Positions 48,003-58,186 of a DNA stretch of 62,237 nucleotides are shown here, piece by piece. The first letter of the stretch is position 1. The number at the start of each line of letters is the position of its first letter. Under the pieces are notes generated by a model. That model was not told the origin of the DNA, ran no database searches, and worked only from the letters and a program-made list of their open reading frames with translations. The position numbers and the translations under genes were made by a program. Source of the stretch: Gammaproteobacteria bacterium (GTDB lineage Bacteria > Pseudomonadota > Gammaproteobacteria > JAJFJF01); NCBI GenBank assembly GCA_021774255.1, contig JAJFJF010000037.1:1-62237 (forward strand), read 5' to 3'.

Positions 48003-50135
48003 ATGCGTGCGGTAAGCATTGCAATATTCGGGATGATTTTATTAGGCTGCGATGGTCAGCCTTGGAATAACCCGTATCCTAGCAAAGAAAGCAACGCGAA
48101 TATTTATTATGGCGCTTTTGCTGAGCGCCCAAAATATTTAGACCCTGCCAAAGCGTATTCGGTCAACGAAGCGGTATTTATTAGTCAAATTTATGAGCCC
48201 CCCCTGCAATACCATTATTTCGAGCGCCCTTATACGTTAGAGCCTTTAACGGCCGCACACATGCCTACCGTGCAGTATTTTGATAAAGAGGGTGAGTGGT
48301 TGCCGGCAAACGCTTCGCCTCATGATATTGCGATGAGCGTTTATGAAATAAGCATTAAGCCAGGTATTTTGTATCAACCGCATCCTGCTTTTGCGAAGTT
48401 GCCTGATGGCCGATATCGTTATCACAATCTTACCGAAAAGCAGGTGCGTCACTATGCCTCATTAAGTGCGTTTAAAGAAACGGGGACACGTGAGTTAACG
48501 GCCGAAGACTATGTTTATCAAATTAAGCGTTTAGCCAGACCGGATCTAAATTCTCCGATATCTGGTTTAATGAGCAAGCATATTGTGGGCTTGCGAGACT
48601 ATTCTCAAGTTTTACGTGAAGTAGAAGGCGAGGAATGGATTGATTTGAGGCAGTACCCATTATCAGGTGTCACCGTATTAGATCGTTATCGTTATCAAAT
48701 AAAAATCAATGGGGATTATCCGCAATTCCGGTATTGGCTAGCGATGAACTTTTTTGCGCCCATGCCCTGGGAAGCAGAATATTTCCACAGTCAACCCGGC
48801 ATGAAGCAGCAAAATTTAGTACTAGATTGGTACCCCGTTGGCACGGGGCCTTATCAACTCACGGTTAATAATCCAAATCGCAAAATGGTCTTGCAGCGAA
48901 ATCCTAATTATCGGCATGATGATTTTTATCCAGACGATGGCACAAGCGATAACCCCAAAATAGGGCAGCCCATGCCGTTTATTGATCAAGCGGTTTACAG
49001 TCTTGAACGCGAAGCCATTCCGCGTTGGAATAAGTTTTTACAAGGCTATTATGATACGTCCACCTTAACCTCCGATAGTTATAGTGAGGCGGTGAACATG
49101 TCGCCACAAGGCAGTATTGATTTAACGCCCGACATGCAGGAAAAAGGGATCACATTGCAAACAGCAGTAGCCTTAGCCAACTACTCTTTAGGCTTTAACA
49201 TGCTCGATGATGTGGTGGGCGGCGACAGTGAGCGTGCGCAACTGCTGCGCCGTGCGATTTCCATTGTCGTAGATTATGAAGAGTTTATTGCCATTTTTGC
49301 TAATGGCCGGGGCGTGGCGGCGCAAGGGCCGGTGCCGCCGGGTATTTTTGGCTTTAAATATAATGATTTTAATCCGTATGTCTATACGGACACCTCTCAA
49401 GGGGTTGAACGAAAAACACTAGAGGAGGCACGCGACTTGCTGGCGCAAGCAGGCTATCCGAATGGGCGTGACCGCTTGACAGGCAAGCCCTTGGTTTTAC
49501 ATTATGATACGGTGGCCAGCAGTGGTCCCGATGCCAAAGCACAGTTGGCATGGATGCGAAAACAGTTTGAAAAATTGGATATTCAATTACAGATCCTGAC
49601 AACGCAATACAACCGTTTTCAAGAGAAAATGCGAGATGGCAATTTTCAGCTGTTTTCTTGGGGCTGGTATGCGGATTATCCTGATCCAGAAAACTTCTTG
49701 TTTTTATTTTATAGCCCCAATAGCCGCTCGCTCTATGATGGCATGAATGCGGCTAACTATAGTAATCCTGAATACGATGCTTTATTTGAAGAGATGTTTG
49801 ATATGCCTGATTCATTAGAGCGTCAGGAAATTATTGATAAAATGGTAGCGATCTTGCGACAAGATGCGCCACTGGCATGGGGGTATCACCCCAAAGATTT
49901 TATGCTGAGTCATGTCTGGATGAGTCATGAGCCCCTTAATCAAATAGCCAATAACAATTTAAAATATTTAAGTATTGATCCTGCTTTAAGGCAGCAGTAT
50001 CGCCAAGCGTGGAATCAGCCTATTATTTGGCCATTGCTATTATTATTGGGGCTTTTGATTTTATTTGCTCTTCTGATAATGCGACACTACCGTAAAAAAG
50101 TGCATCAACTTAACCCGCAAGTGGAAAAACACTGA
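48003..50135 (+). CDS. oppA: Oligopeptide ABC transporter substrate-binding lipoprotein with C-terminal membrane helix
   Basis: A 710-aa SBP_bac_5 family protein. The ATG at 48003 follows AAGGAAAAC and gives a short signal with lipobox LLGC (C17). The family segment LDPAKAYSVNEAVFISQIYEPPLQY begins the mature protein. An added hydrophobic helix (about 680-702) and basic tail lie at the C-terminus, so the protein is probably anchored at both ends; the usual OppA of about 540 aa has none. The stop overlaps the oppB start (ATGAT-type overlap at 50135). Confidence 0.88.
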   Translation: MRAVSIAIFGMILLGCDGQPWNNPYPSKESNANIYYGAFAERPKYLDPAKAYSVNEAVFISQIYEPPLQYHYFERPYTLEPLTAAHMPTVQYFDKEGEWLPANASPHDIAMSVYEISIKPGILYQPHPAFAKLPDGRYRYHNLTEKQVRHYASLSAFKETGTRELTAEDYVYQIKRLARPDLNSPISGLMSKHIVGLRDYSQVLREVEGEEWIDLRQYPLSGVTVLDRYRYQIKINGDYPQFRYWLAMNFFAPMPWEAEYFHSQPGMKQQNLVLDWYPVGTGPYQLTVNNPNRKMVLQRNPNYRHDDFYPDDGTSDNPKIGQPMPFIDQAVYSLEREAIPRWNKFLQGYYDTSTLTSDSYSEAVNMSPQGSIDLTPDMQEKGITLQTAVALANYSLGFNMLDDVVGGDSERAQLLRRAISIVVDYEEFIAIFANGRGVAAQGPVPPGIFGFKYNDFNPYVYTDTSQGVERKTLEEARDLLAQAGYPNGRDRLTGKPLVLHYDTVASSGPDAKAQLAWMRKQFEKLDIQLQILTTQYNRFQEKMRDGNFQLFSWGWYADYPDPENFLFLFYSPNSRSLYDGMNAANYSNPEYDALFEEMFDMPDSLERQEIIDKMVAILRQDAPLAWGYHPKDFMLSHVWMSHEPLNQIANNNLKYLSIDPALRQQYRQAWNQPIIWPLLLLLGLLILFALLIMRHYRKKVHQLNPQVEKH

Positions 50136-51112
50136 TGCTCAGATACATTCTTCAACGTGTACTCTATGCTATCCCCATTTTGCTGGGTGTGAATATTATT
50201 ACTTTTTTGCTGTTTTTTACGATTAACAGCCCCGATGATATGGCACGCGCGCATCTGGGTGATCGCCATATTCAGCAGGCTGAAGTGGATAATTGGAAAG
50301 CCAGCCACGGCTATGATAAGCCGCTTTTTATTAATTACGATGCGCAAGGCGTCAAAAAAATAAGCCAAACGCTATTGTTTGAAAAATCACTTCGATTATT
50401 TATGTTTGATTTTGGTTATTCTTATGGTGATCGTGATATTAAAGCAGATGTAAAAGAACGCATGTGGCCGAGCCTTGCGATTGCTGTGCCTGCGTTATTA
50501 ATAGGCTTGCTTGTTAATATTACCTTTGCCATGTTGATGGCGTTTTTTCGCGCTAGCCACATTGATACACTGGGTGTAGTGATTTGCTTAGCCATGATGT
50601 CGATATCCACGTTGTTTTACATTATTGCGGGGCAATATTTGATCAGCAAGATGCTGCATTGGGTGCCGATCTCGGGTTATAGCGATGGCTTGGGCGCGTG
50701 GAAGTTTATTATCTTGCCTGTGATAGTAGGCATAATCAGTGGCTTGGGAGCCGGTGCACGCTGGTATCGCACACTTTATTTAGAAGAAATGGGCAAAGAT
50801 TATGTGCGCACAGCACGCGCAAAAGGTTTGTCTGATGGGGTGGTGTTATTTAAGCACGTCTTTAAAAATGCATTGATCCCTATTTTAACCGGCGTGGTGG
50901 TGCTGATCCCACTGCTACTGATTGGCAGCTTATTGCTTGAGTCGTTTTTTGCTATTCCAGGCTTAGGCACCTACATGATTGACGCGATTGCGCAGCAGGA
51001 TTTCCCGATTGTGCGTGCCATGGTCTTTTTAGGTGCACTGCTTTACATCGCGGGTTTGATTTTAACGGATATTTCTTATACCTGGGTTGACCCTCGTGTG
51101 CGTATTCGGTAG
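50135..51112 (+). CDS. oppB: Oligopeptide ABC transporter permease OppB
   Basis: A 325-aa permease with six helices (first: RYILQRVLYAIPILLGVNII). The cytoplasmic EAA loop reads YVRTARAKGLSDGVVLFKHVFKNALIP, contacting the ATPase. It starts on the last base of oppA and ends 17 bases before oppC, so the four genes form an operon. Confidence 0.93.
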   Translation: MLRYILQRVLYAIPILLGVNIITFLLFFTINSPDDMARAHLGDRHIQQAEVDNWKASHGYDKPLFINYDAQGVKKISQTLLFEKSLRLFMFDFGYSYGDRDIKADVKERMWPSLAIAVPALLIGLLVNITFAMLMAFFRASHIDTLGVVICLAMMSISTLFYIIAGQYLISKMLHWVPISGYSDGLGAWKFIILPVIVGIISGLGAGARWYRTLYLEEMGKDYVRTARAKGLSDGVVLFKHVFKNALIPILTGVVVLIPLLLIGSLLLESFFAIPGLGTYMIDAIAQQDFPIVRAMVFLGALLYIAGLILTDISYTWVDPRVRIR

Positions 51113-51129
51113 GGAGATAAGGATAGTCG

Positions 51130-52542
51130 ATGACCTTTAAATTTGTATTATTGTGGACGGATCTACTGGTTTTTATACTGGTTGCGCTTCTGCTTGCGTT
51201 TTCTATTTGGGCGAAAAGGCAAGATAGCTGGCGCAGACCTTTACGAAAAGTGTTTCGTCGTAAGATCAGCGTTGTCTCCGCTGTTATATTGTCTACTTAT
51301 GTGCTGATTGGTTTATTAGATTCGGTGCATTATCAACCCGCGTTGCCTCAAGAAAATGCAACGGATCAAATTCATTATGACGTTGAAGTAAAAAGCGTGT
51401 TAGACAAGCTGCTTTCGCCTCTCGATGAACAATTTGAAACGTCTTATTCTGCGCCTTTTGCACATCAATTGCATGTGCAAGATGCCGTGAAGCAAGCTGA
51501 TGGCTCGATAGTCTATCAGCATCAACGATTGCAGTATGCCGCTACACATTTGAGTAACCCGGAAGCAGAAAAACGTCACGATATTCTTGTTCGCTCATTA
51601 AAAGGTGTAGCATGGGGTTTACTAATATTGTTGCTTGTTACGATCTTATTAGTTCTGTATTTATCCCATCAAAAAAAACAAAATGTACTTGCCACGAGCA
51701 AGCAGCTTGTTGCGGGCAAGATGGATTACCCCTATCTGACCATGTTGCTCACATTGGGTATTGTTATTTTATTGGCCAGCGTGAGTGCTTGCCTTGCAAC
51801 GCACTATCATATTTTTGGCACAGATAAAGTGGGTGAAGATGTCTTTTATCAGGCACTCAAAAGCATCCGCACCGGCTTGGTGATAGGCACCGTGAGTACG
51901 TTGGTGATGTTGCCGTTTGCCATTATTTTAGGGGTCATGGCAGGCTATTTTCGTGGCCGGATCGATGATGGCATTCAATATCTTTATACCACCTTAAGTT
52001 CTATCCCGGGTGTATTATTAATCGCAGCAGCGATTTTGATGTTGCAAGTCTTCATGAGCACGCACCCTGATCTATTTGCTTCGAATGCCCAGCGTGCCGA
52101 TCTACGCTTATTAATACTCTGTGTGATTTTGGGTGTCACGAGTTGGACGAGTCTTTGTCGATTACTGCGTGGTGAAAGCTTTAAATTGCGTGAAATGGAC
52201 TATGTGCAAGCGGCGAATAATTTAGGCGTCTCGCATGTTACGATCTTAAAAAAACACATTGTGCCGAACGTGATGCACATCGTGCTGATCACGTTAGTGC
52301 TCGATTTTAGCGGCTTGGTACTGGCCGAAGCGGTGCTTTCGTATGTGGGGGTAGGGGTTGACCCCACTATGTTCAGTTGGGGCAATATGATCAACAGTGC
52401 GCGTTTGGAAATGGCGCGGGAGCCCGTCGTCTGGTGGTCATTGTGTGCTGCCTTTATTTTTATGTTCACGCTAGTCTTGTTTGCTAATTTCTTTGCAGAC
52501 AGTGTGCGGGATGCTTTTGACCCCAGGTTGCAGGATGCATAA
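51130..52542 (+). CDS. oppC: Oligopeptide ABC transporter permease OppC, enlarged N-terminal half
   Basis: The C-terminal 250 residues are a normal OppC permease: FGTDKVGEDVFYQALKSIRTGL, the EAA loop YVQAANNLGVSHVTILKKHIVPN and DPTMFSWGNMI. The N-terminal half is unusual: a first helix (about 8-27), a second near 48-64, then an insert of about 90 residues presumed periplasmic, and two more helices (about 158-178 and 203-222). At 470 aa it is about 170 residues longer than E. coli OppC. Confidence 0.9.
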   Translation: MTFKFVLLWTDLLVFILVALLLAFSIWAKRQDSWRRPLRKVFRRKISVVSAVILSTYVLIGLLDSVHYQPALPQENATDQIHYDVEVKSVLDKLLSPLDEQFETSYSAPFAHQLHVQDAVKQADGSIVYQHQRLQYAATHLSNPEAEKRHDILVRSLKGVAWGLLILLLVTILLVLYLSHQKKQNVLATSKQLVAGKMDYPYLTMLLTLGIVILLASVSACLATHYHIFGTDKVGEDVFYQALKSIRTGLVIGTVSTLVMLPFAIILGVMAGYFRGRIDDGIQYLYTTLSSIPGVLLIAAAILMLQVFMSTHPDLFASNAQRADLRLLILCVILGVTSWTSLCRLLRGESFKLREMDYVQAANNLGVSHVTILKKHIVPNVMHIVLITLVLDFSGLVLAEAVLSYVGVGVDPTMFSWGNMINSARLEMAREPVVWWSLCAAFIFMFTLVLFANFFADSVRDAFDPRLQDA

Positions 52543-52543
52543 C

Positions 52544-54196
52544 ATGACGCAACCACTACTGCGCGTTCAAGACTTAACAACACGCTTGGCCACCCCGCGG
52601 GGCATGTTGCAGCTTGTGAATAATATTAGTTTTGAAGTGGCGCGAGGTGAAACACTTGCCTTGGTGGGGGAGTCAGGCTCGGGTAAATCACTCACGGCCT
52701 TATCTGTCATGGGCTTGTTGCCTGCTCATGCCCGTCATCCTCTGACGAGCAAAATCATGTTAGACGATATTAATTTGCTAACATTATCAGAAGCGCAGCG
52801 CCAGCAGATCCGTGGCAAAAAAATCGGCATGATTTTTCAAGAACCAATGACCTCGCTGAATCCCGTGCTCACGATTGGCGATCAGATTGGGGAAGTACTA
52901 TACCGACATCAAGGCTTGCGTGGGCAAGCCTTGAAAAAACGTGTTATTGCGCTATTAGAAGCGGTTCATATTCCTTTGGCCGCTCAGCGTGCAAATGATT
53001 ACCCACATCAATTATCAGGCGGCATGAAACAGCGAGTCATGATTGCCATGGCCATTGCGTGTGAGCCTGATTTGCTTATCGCAGACGAGCCAACTACGGC
53101 GTTGGATGTCACGATTCAAGCTGAGATCTTAAAATTGCTAACGGAACTTCAGCGACAGTCAGGCATGGGGCTTCTATTAATTACGCATGATTTGGCGGTG
53201 GTTGCTCAGGTTGCCGACACGGTCGCCGTGATGACGCAGGGCAAGCTGGTTGAGCAAAATACAACAGCCGCCTTTTTTGCGGGGCCGACTCACCCTTATA
53301 GTCAGAAATTATTGGCAGCCTTGCCTGCCTTTGCCCGTGAGAGCACGTCCTTAGTTTCAAAATATCCTGATCTGAAAGCAGAAAAATCGCCAGCGGCTGA
53401 CGCTGACAAGCCTCTTTTAGACGTTAGAAATTTGCAAGTTTATTTTCCTATTAAAACAGGTTTTTTAAGACGCGCTAAAAGCCACCTAAAAGCAGTGGAT
53501 GATGTTAGCTTGCACATTGAAGCAGGCAAAACATTAGCGTTGGTGGGGGAATCAGGTTCGGGTAAAACAACATTGGGGCGCAGTATTTCGCAATTGATCC
53601 CGGCCACAAGTGGTGAAGTGTATTTTAATGGCGCGGCAATTCACCGGTTGAAGTCCAAAGCCTTGCGAGAGTATCGCCGTGATATACAATTTATTTTTCA
53701 AGATCCTTTTTCAGCGATGAACCCACGCATGATGATTCAAGATCTGCTGGAAGAGGGCATGCTGGCACTGCATATTGAGCCCGAACAACGGAAACGGCGC
53801 GCACGTTTATACGCATTATTAGAATACATCAGTTTGCCGCGTAATAGTTTGTCGCGCTACCCGCATGAGTTTTCAGGGGGGGAGCGTCAGCGCTTGTGTA
53901 TTGCGCGTGCCTTGGCGGTTAATCCTAAACTCATTATTTGTGATGAGCCAACCAGTGCGTTAGATGTGACGATTCAAGCGCAGATTTTGGATTTGCTGAA
54001 AGATCTACAAAATGAATTAAACCTCACGTATCTGTTTATCACACATAATCTTTCTATTGTGCCCGCGCTTGCACATGAGGTCGCCGTGATGCATTTGGGT
54101 AAAATAGTTGAGCAGGGCGCAACACAACAAATTTTTGAGCAACCGCAAGCCGCTTATACAAAGAGTCTACTTGCCGCTGCGCCAAAGCTTGTTTAA
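52544..54196 (+). CDS. Fused oligopeptide ABC transporter ATPase (OppD-OppF / YejF-like)
   Basis: A 550-aa protein carrying two complete ABC ATPases. The first half has Walker A GESGSGKS, signature LSGGMKQR and Walker B LLIADEPT; the second has [17 protein letters not shown] and LIICDEPT. Each ends in an oligopeptide-type C-terminal segment. E. coli has separate OppD and OppF, but a fused form like YejF is common elsewhere. The ATG at 52544 is nearest the oppC stop; another ATG at 52535 is possible. This completes the importer with OppA, B and C. Confidence 0.92.
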   Translation: MTQPLLRVQDLTTRLATPRGMLQLVNNISFEVARGETLALVGESGSGKSLTALSVMGLLPAHARHPLTSKIMLDDINLLTLSEAQRQQIRGKKIGMIFQEPMTSLNPVLTIGDQIGEVLYRHQGLRGQALKKRVIALLEAVHIPLAAQRANDYPHQLSGGMKQRVMIAMAIACEPDLLIADEPTTALDVTIQAEILKLLTELQRQSGMGLLLITHDLAVVAQVADTVAVMTQGKLVEQNTTAAFFAGPTHPYSQKLLAALPAFARESTSLVSKYPDLKAEKSPAADADKPLLDVRNLQVYFPIKTGFLRRAKSHLKAVDDVSLHIEAGKTLALVGESGSGKTTLGRSISQLIPATSGEVYFNGAAIHRLKSKALREYRRDIQFIFQDPFSAMNPRMMIQDLLEEGMLALHIEPEQRKRRARLYALLEYISLPRNSLSRYPHEFSGGERQRLCIARALAVNPKLIICDEPTSALDVTIQAQILDLLKDLQNELNLTYLFITHNLSIVPALAHEVAVMHLGKIVEQGATQQIFEQPQAAYTKSLLAAAPKLV

Positions 54197-54500
54197 ACAC
54201 TTCTTAAATACTTTTTGTTTTCAACTATCAAGAAAGAGGGTGCCTAAATGGCACAATCTTGACTGTACAGTCCTGTAAGTAATTTCTCACGTAAAGACCA
54301 GAAATCAGGCCCTATTTAGCGCCCCTGTTTTACCGTAGACTTTCTCTTGTTCGAGGTTTCATCCTCCTCGAACATGTTGAGGAAGTGACGGTTGCCTGTG
54401 GTTAAGTTTTTGGTGATGCCGACCTACGGGGGGGGAAGCGAACTAATGACTTAAGGCAACCTTCCTTTTGATGGATTTTGATAGCCGTAGGAGGGTAATC
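54197..54500 (+). promoter_or_regulatory. Structured csrA leader
   Basis: The 304-base gap before csrA holds two stem-loops. TGTTCGAGG (54348-54356) pairs with CCTCGAACA (54366-54374) around a nine-base loop. GGTTGCC and TTAAG (54390-54406, with a five-base bulge) pair with CTTAAGGCAACC (54450-54461). GGA-containing stretches lie at 54380 and at the ribosome binding site (TAGGAGGG, 54488-54495), as needed for CsrA autoregulation. No ORF is seen. The promoter is not obvious. Confidence 0.55.
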
Positions 54501-54755
54501 ATGTTAGTACTCAGTAGACGACCAGGCGAATCACTCGTGATTGGTGAGTCACCCGATATTGTGGTGACCATGTTAGAAATCAATGGTAAGCAGGCTAAAA
54601 TAGGTGTCGATGCGCCTCGTGCACTCGGCGTGCATCGTCATGAGGTGTATGAAAAAATTTATCAAAAAATTGTGAAGAAAGCTGAGCGATCTGCGTGCAA
54701 TACTTCTGCTGCGCCATCAAAAACAGTTTGTCATTACTGTTCGCAATCACTTTAA
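54501..54755 (+). CDS. csrA: Carbon storage regulator CsrA, with extended C-terminus
   Basis: An 84-aa RNA-binding protein controlling translation and mRNA stability, in many pathogens a switch of virulence and motility. [16 protein letters not shown] and [20 protein letters not shown] are the two halves of the binding surface (including Arg near the family position 44). The usual length is about 61; the extra 23 residues, with [17 protein letters not shown], arise where the reading frame overlaps the following gene. The start at 54501 follows AGGAGGG. It is functionally linked to BarA. Confidence 0.93.
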   Translation: MLVLSRRPGESLVIGESPDIVVTMLEINGKQAKIGVDAPRALGVHRHEVYEKIYQKIVKKAERSACNTSAAPSKTVCHYCSQSL

Positions 54756-55234
54756 TTGCAGGTTGTGTTTCCGGCGGAGGGGTTGCTGACAAGCAGCAAG
54801 GCGCCCAAATCTATCTTGAGCTTGGTTTAACGTATTTGTCGCAAGATGATTTCTCACGTGCTCGCTTTAATCTAAATAAAGCACTGGCGTTGCAGCCACG
54901 TTTGCCAGGGGCACATAGCAGTCTTGCCTATTTTTTAGAGCAAGTGGGTGAGGTGGGGTTGGCGAGAAAGCATCATCGGCGTGCTGTTCGCTTAGCAGAC
55001 GGGCAGGGGGAGTATCTCAATAACTACGGTGCTTTTTTATGCCGTGTGGGGGAATACCAACGAGCCGAGAAATATTTTTTAAAGGCAGTATTAGATCCTT
55101 ATTACCTGGGTATTGCACAGGCCTATGAGAATGCCGCGATCTGCGCAGGCTCGATACCCGATCAGGAAAAGGCAGCTTATTATTTTGAGAAAGCGGTGCA
55201 GCATGCTCCTCTTTTAAAACGTACTTTACCTTGA
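54695..55234 (+). CDS. TPR lipoprotein, PilF/PilW-like type IV pilus assembly factor
   Basis: A 179-aa protein with a signal peptide and lipobox LIAGC, then about three TPR repeats ([60 protein letters not shown]). PilF/PilW lipoproteins stabilise the PilQ secretin ring; length and repeat pattern agree, but the usual rlmN neighbour is absent. It overlaps csrA by 61 bases in a different frame, and no good Shine-Dalgarno is seen near 54695, so a later start is possible only if the signal peptide is lost. Confidence 0.78.
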   Translation: MQYFCCAIKNSLSLLFAITLIAGCVSGGGVADKQQGAQIYLELGLTYLSQDDFSRARFNLNKALALQPRLPGAHSSLAYFLEQVGEVGLARKHHRRAVRLADGQGEYLNNYGAFLCRVGEYQRAEKYFLKAVLDPYYLGIAQAYENAAICAGSIPDQEKAAYYFEKAVQHAPLLKRTLP

Positions 55235-55305
55235 GGAAACTAGAGCGTGAGAAAACTTATAAGGGTTCAATTAATTGTAATGTTATTTGGCTGACAAAAC
55301 CATAA

Positions 55306-55338
55306 ACATACACCTACTTGTTACCCCATGTAATCAGA
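55306..55338 (+). promoter_or_regulatory. Shared surface-gene upstream block, copy for 55442-58186
   Basis: ACATAC, seven bases (ACCTACT), TGTTAC, CCCATGTA and AGA at positions 31-33. It ends (at GTTAC) 117 nt before the start codon. Confidence 0.7.
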
Positions 55339-55441
55339 AAACAAGTAGAAACATATCAATACACGTTTTCTTTTTTTCTTTCTGAGTTACCAATCCACTT
55401 TCTAGCGTTGAACGATTTGAAAAAATAAAGAGTAAGCAAGG

Positions 55442-58186
55442 ATGGGCCTTAAACTCTCGGCGGCTTTTTTGCTTTTGCTGCTCGCTGCTTGTGCTTCAGC
55501 GCAGACAATGATTACTAATTGCCTTGAACTCCAGGATATGAATTTGGATTTGGCGGGGAACTACGCTCTTGCTAATGACATCAACTGCTCGGAGACATTG
55601 TATTGGAATGGAGGAGCGGGATTTGACCCGGTGGGGAATAATCTAATCCCTTTTAGTGGGAGGTTTGATGGTCAAGGTTATCAAATTACTGCTTTAACTA
55701 TTTATCGTCCTACTGAGGATTATCTGGGATTGTTTGGTGCAACGAGTTCTCCTGCAACAGTGATTTCTGTAGGCGTTTTGGATTGTAATGTTTTAGGAAA
55801 ATACTATGTTGGAGGCTTGCTGGGTTTTAACAATGGTACCCTCAGCAACTGCTATGCGACAGGCAGCGTGAGAGGCTTAAGCAACAATGTAGGGGGGCTG
55901 TCAGGCCTTAATGCGGGCACCCTCACTAATAGCTATGCGATGGGTAGCGTGAGAGGGGGAGGCTACTACGTCGGTGGTTTAGTGGGATACAGTAATGGTA
56001 CTCTTAGCAACTGCTATGCAGCAGGCACTTCAGATGGGAGAGGTTTGGTCTATAGTGTTGGCATTCTCTCTAATGGTTATTGGGATAGTCAGCTTTCAGA
56101 GGAAAGCCGGAGTCCAGATGGTGGTGCAACAAGTAAAACCACTGCTGAAATGTATCAACAAGCTACCTTTGCGGGCTGGGACTTTGATTGCACTTGGATG
56201 ATTAACGAGGGTAATGATTATCCTAGATTAACACAGGCTGATTGCAGCAGTCGTGTTGTAATAGCCAGCACTTGTGATGAACTTCAAATAGCGGTGACTG
56301 CCACTGATGCCAGCATCTCGCTGGCACAAGATATTGATTGTTCTGCGACGGCAAGTTGGAATGATGGCACTGGTTTTCTACCGGGTACTGGATTAAGTCT
56401 AGCTGGCTCCTTCAATGGTAATGGTTATAGTATCAGTGATCTTAGAATTCATCGGCCTACAACTAGTGGCGTTGGTTTATTTGCCATGATGGGCCCTGCC
56501 GCTGAGATTAATTTTGCAGTATTGTTAGGCGGCAGCATTTTGGGGAGATACTATGTCGGTGCCTTGGTGGGCAGAAATGCTTACGGGACTATCAATCAAA
56601 GCAACACTACACTTGACGTCACAGGTGAAATTGATGTTGGTGGCCTAGTGGGTTCCAACAGCGGCACGATCAGCAATAGCCATGCCACCGGCGTTGTTGC
56701 CATCCCAGAAGATAAACTAAGCAATATAAATGAAAATAGCGCCCTAGGTGGTATGGGTGGACTAGTTGGTTATAATGCAGGCACGATCACCAGCAGCTCT
56801 GCTGTAGGCAGTGTGATCTGCTTAGGTCAATTCTCCTCTGGTAACAATTATTTCTCGTTCTTCAGTGGTGGTCTAGTCGGCATTAATTATGGCAGCATCA
56901 GTAGCAGTCATGCCATAGGCAGTGTGACGATTGGCGATCCCCTAATTTATGGCAAAGCAACTGGCCGCTATGCGGGTGGCTTGGTGGGTAGACATAGCCA
57001 AGGTGCAATTAGTAACAGCTACGCAACAGGCAATGTATCAGGATACACCTGTATTGGTGGCTTGGTGGGTGTAACTCGAAGTGCTGACATCCAGCAATGC
57101 TATGCCTCTGGCAATATTTTAGGCAAAGGTTCAGGCACAGGTGTAGGCTCAAGCAGAGCTGGTGGTTTGGTGGGCTGTGCTGCCTATGGCACGATAAGCA
57201 ATTCTTACGCTATCGGAGCAGTATCGGGTGCTTACGATATCGGTGGTCTGGTGGGTTCTCACACCGAGGTGCTTCTTACTCATTGCTATGCTGCTGGTTG
57301 TGTGTACGCTAAATCGGTAACACTAGAAAGTGGTGGGCTTGTTGGCTCACGCCTAGACTCTCAATATATTAATCAATGCTACTGGGATACTGCAACCACC
57401 CAGCAAAAGAAAGCGGGAGGAAGAACCTCTAATTTTCATTTGCGAAAATATGGGAAAGCCACAGCAATTCTTTATCAACAAGCGACCTATGCCGATTGGG
57501 ATTTTGAAAATATTTGGGATATTCAAGAAGGCAATAGCTACCCATTTTTACGCAATACTAACGGCAAAACGCCAATTGCACCGACAGGCCATTGCCCAAC
57601 GCCATCGACTATTACTGAAGAAATCATTATTTGGTTCTCTGTTGGAATAGCTTCTCTGGCTGCTTTGATAATGATTTTTGCGTTAGGAAAACATTACGCC
57701 ACTTTCAATGCGTCGAATAAAATATGGATGCCGCTTGTTGCTTATTTATTTGAAATTGCGGATAAGATATTTGATTTATTTCTAGTTAATACATTAATAA
57801 ACAATAATCAGTTTGGTGATTTGGGGCGAATTTCTGCTGCTGCTTTGGGAAGCTCCTATTTTGTGGCGCTCCTCGGCTTATGTTTAATTTCCCCCAACAT
57901 AAAGTGGTGTTGTTTGCTTCCTGTGCTGAGCCCCGAGTTAAACAGTTTGTTAGGCAAGCAAAGTATTGTGACAAGCAAATTTGGTTATCTTAAATTAGCC
58001 AATTTTATAGTTGAGGATCTTGTTCAGTTCAGTGTTTGTCTTGTCTTTATTTCGCGCAAAGGAGTGAATGCGATTGTCGTTATGAAATTGATAGTCGGAC
58101 TTCTGGTGTCGATTTTCTTGTTAATAAAATTCTTTTGCTACGATCTTCCCAGGTCAAAAAGAAGCAAAGGTATTCAAGTAATATAA
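55442..58186 (+). CDS. GLUG-repeat surface protein with C-terminal membrane helices
   Basis: A 914-aa protein with a signal peptide ending near ACASAQ. Two blocks follow. Each begins with a capping segment (CxEL, DINC, FDGQGYQI or FNGNGYSI, then IYRPT/IHRPT) and continues with GLUG repeats of the type GGLVGYxNGTLSNCYATGSV, about twelve in all. The first block, and probably the second, ends with a YWD/TAEMYQQATFAGWDFD-type cap. GLUG repeats form a beta-helix in secreted adhesins and enzymes. After about residue 725 come four or five membrane helices and a basic tail, an unusual end for a GLUG protein. The only upstream purine run is AAGAGTAAG, a poor ribosome site. Confidence 0.87.
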   Translation: MGLKLSAAFLLLLLAACASAQTMITNCLELQDMNLDLAGNYALANDINCSETLYWNGGAGFDPVGNNLIPFSGRFDGQGYQITALTIYRPTEDYLGLFGATSSPATVISVGVLDCNVLGKYYVGGLLGFNNGTLSNCYATGSVRGLSNNVGGLSGLNAGTLTNSYAMGSVRGGGYYVGGLVGYSNGTLSNCYAAGTSDGRGLVYSVGILSNGYWDSQLSEESRSPDGGATSKTTAEMYQQATFAGWDFDCTWMINEGNDYPRLTQADCSSRVVIASTCDELQIAVTATDASISLAQDIDCSATASWNDGTGFLPGTGLSLAGSFNGNGYSISDLRIHRPTTSGVGLFAMMGPAAEINFAVLLGGSILGRYYVGALVGRNAYGTINQSNTTLDVTGEIDVGGLVGSNSGTISNSHATGVVAIPEDKLSNINENSALGGMGGLVGYNAGTITSSSAVGSVICLGQFSSGNNYFSFFSGGLVGINYGSISSSHAIGSVTIGDPLIYGKATGRYAGGLVGRHSQGAISNSYATGNVSGYTCIGGLVGVTRSADIQQCYASGNILGKGSGTGVGSSRAGGLVGCAAYGTISNSYAIGAVSGAYDIGGLVGSHTEVLLTHCYAAGCVYAKSVTLESGGLVGSRLDSQYINQCYWDTATTQQKKAGGRTSNFHLRKYGKATAILYQQATYADWDFENIWDIQEGNSYPFLRNTNGKTPIAPTGHCPTPSTITEEIIIWFSVGIASLAALIMIFALGKHYATFNASNKIWMPLVAYLFEIADKIFDLFLVNTLINNNQFGDLGRISAAALGSSYFVALLGLCLISPNIKWCCLLPVLSPELNSLLGKQSIVTSKFGYLKLANFIVEDLVQFSVCLVFISRKGVNAIVVMKLIVGLLVSIFLLIKFFCYDLPRSKRSKGIQVI

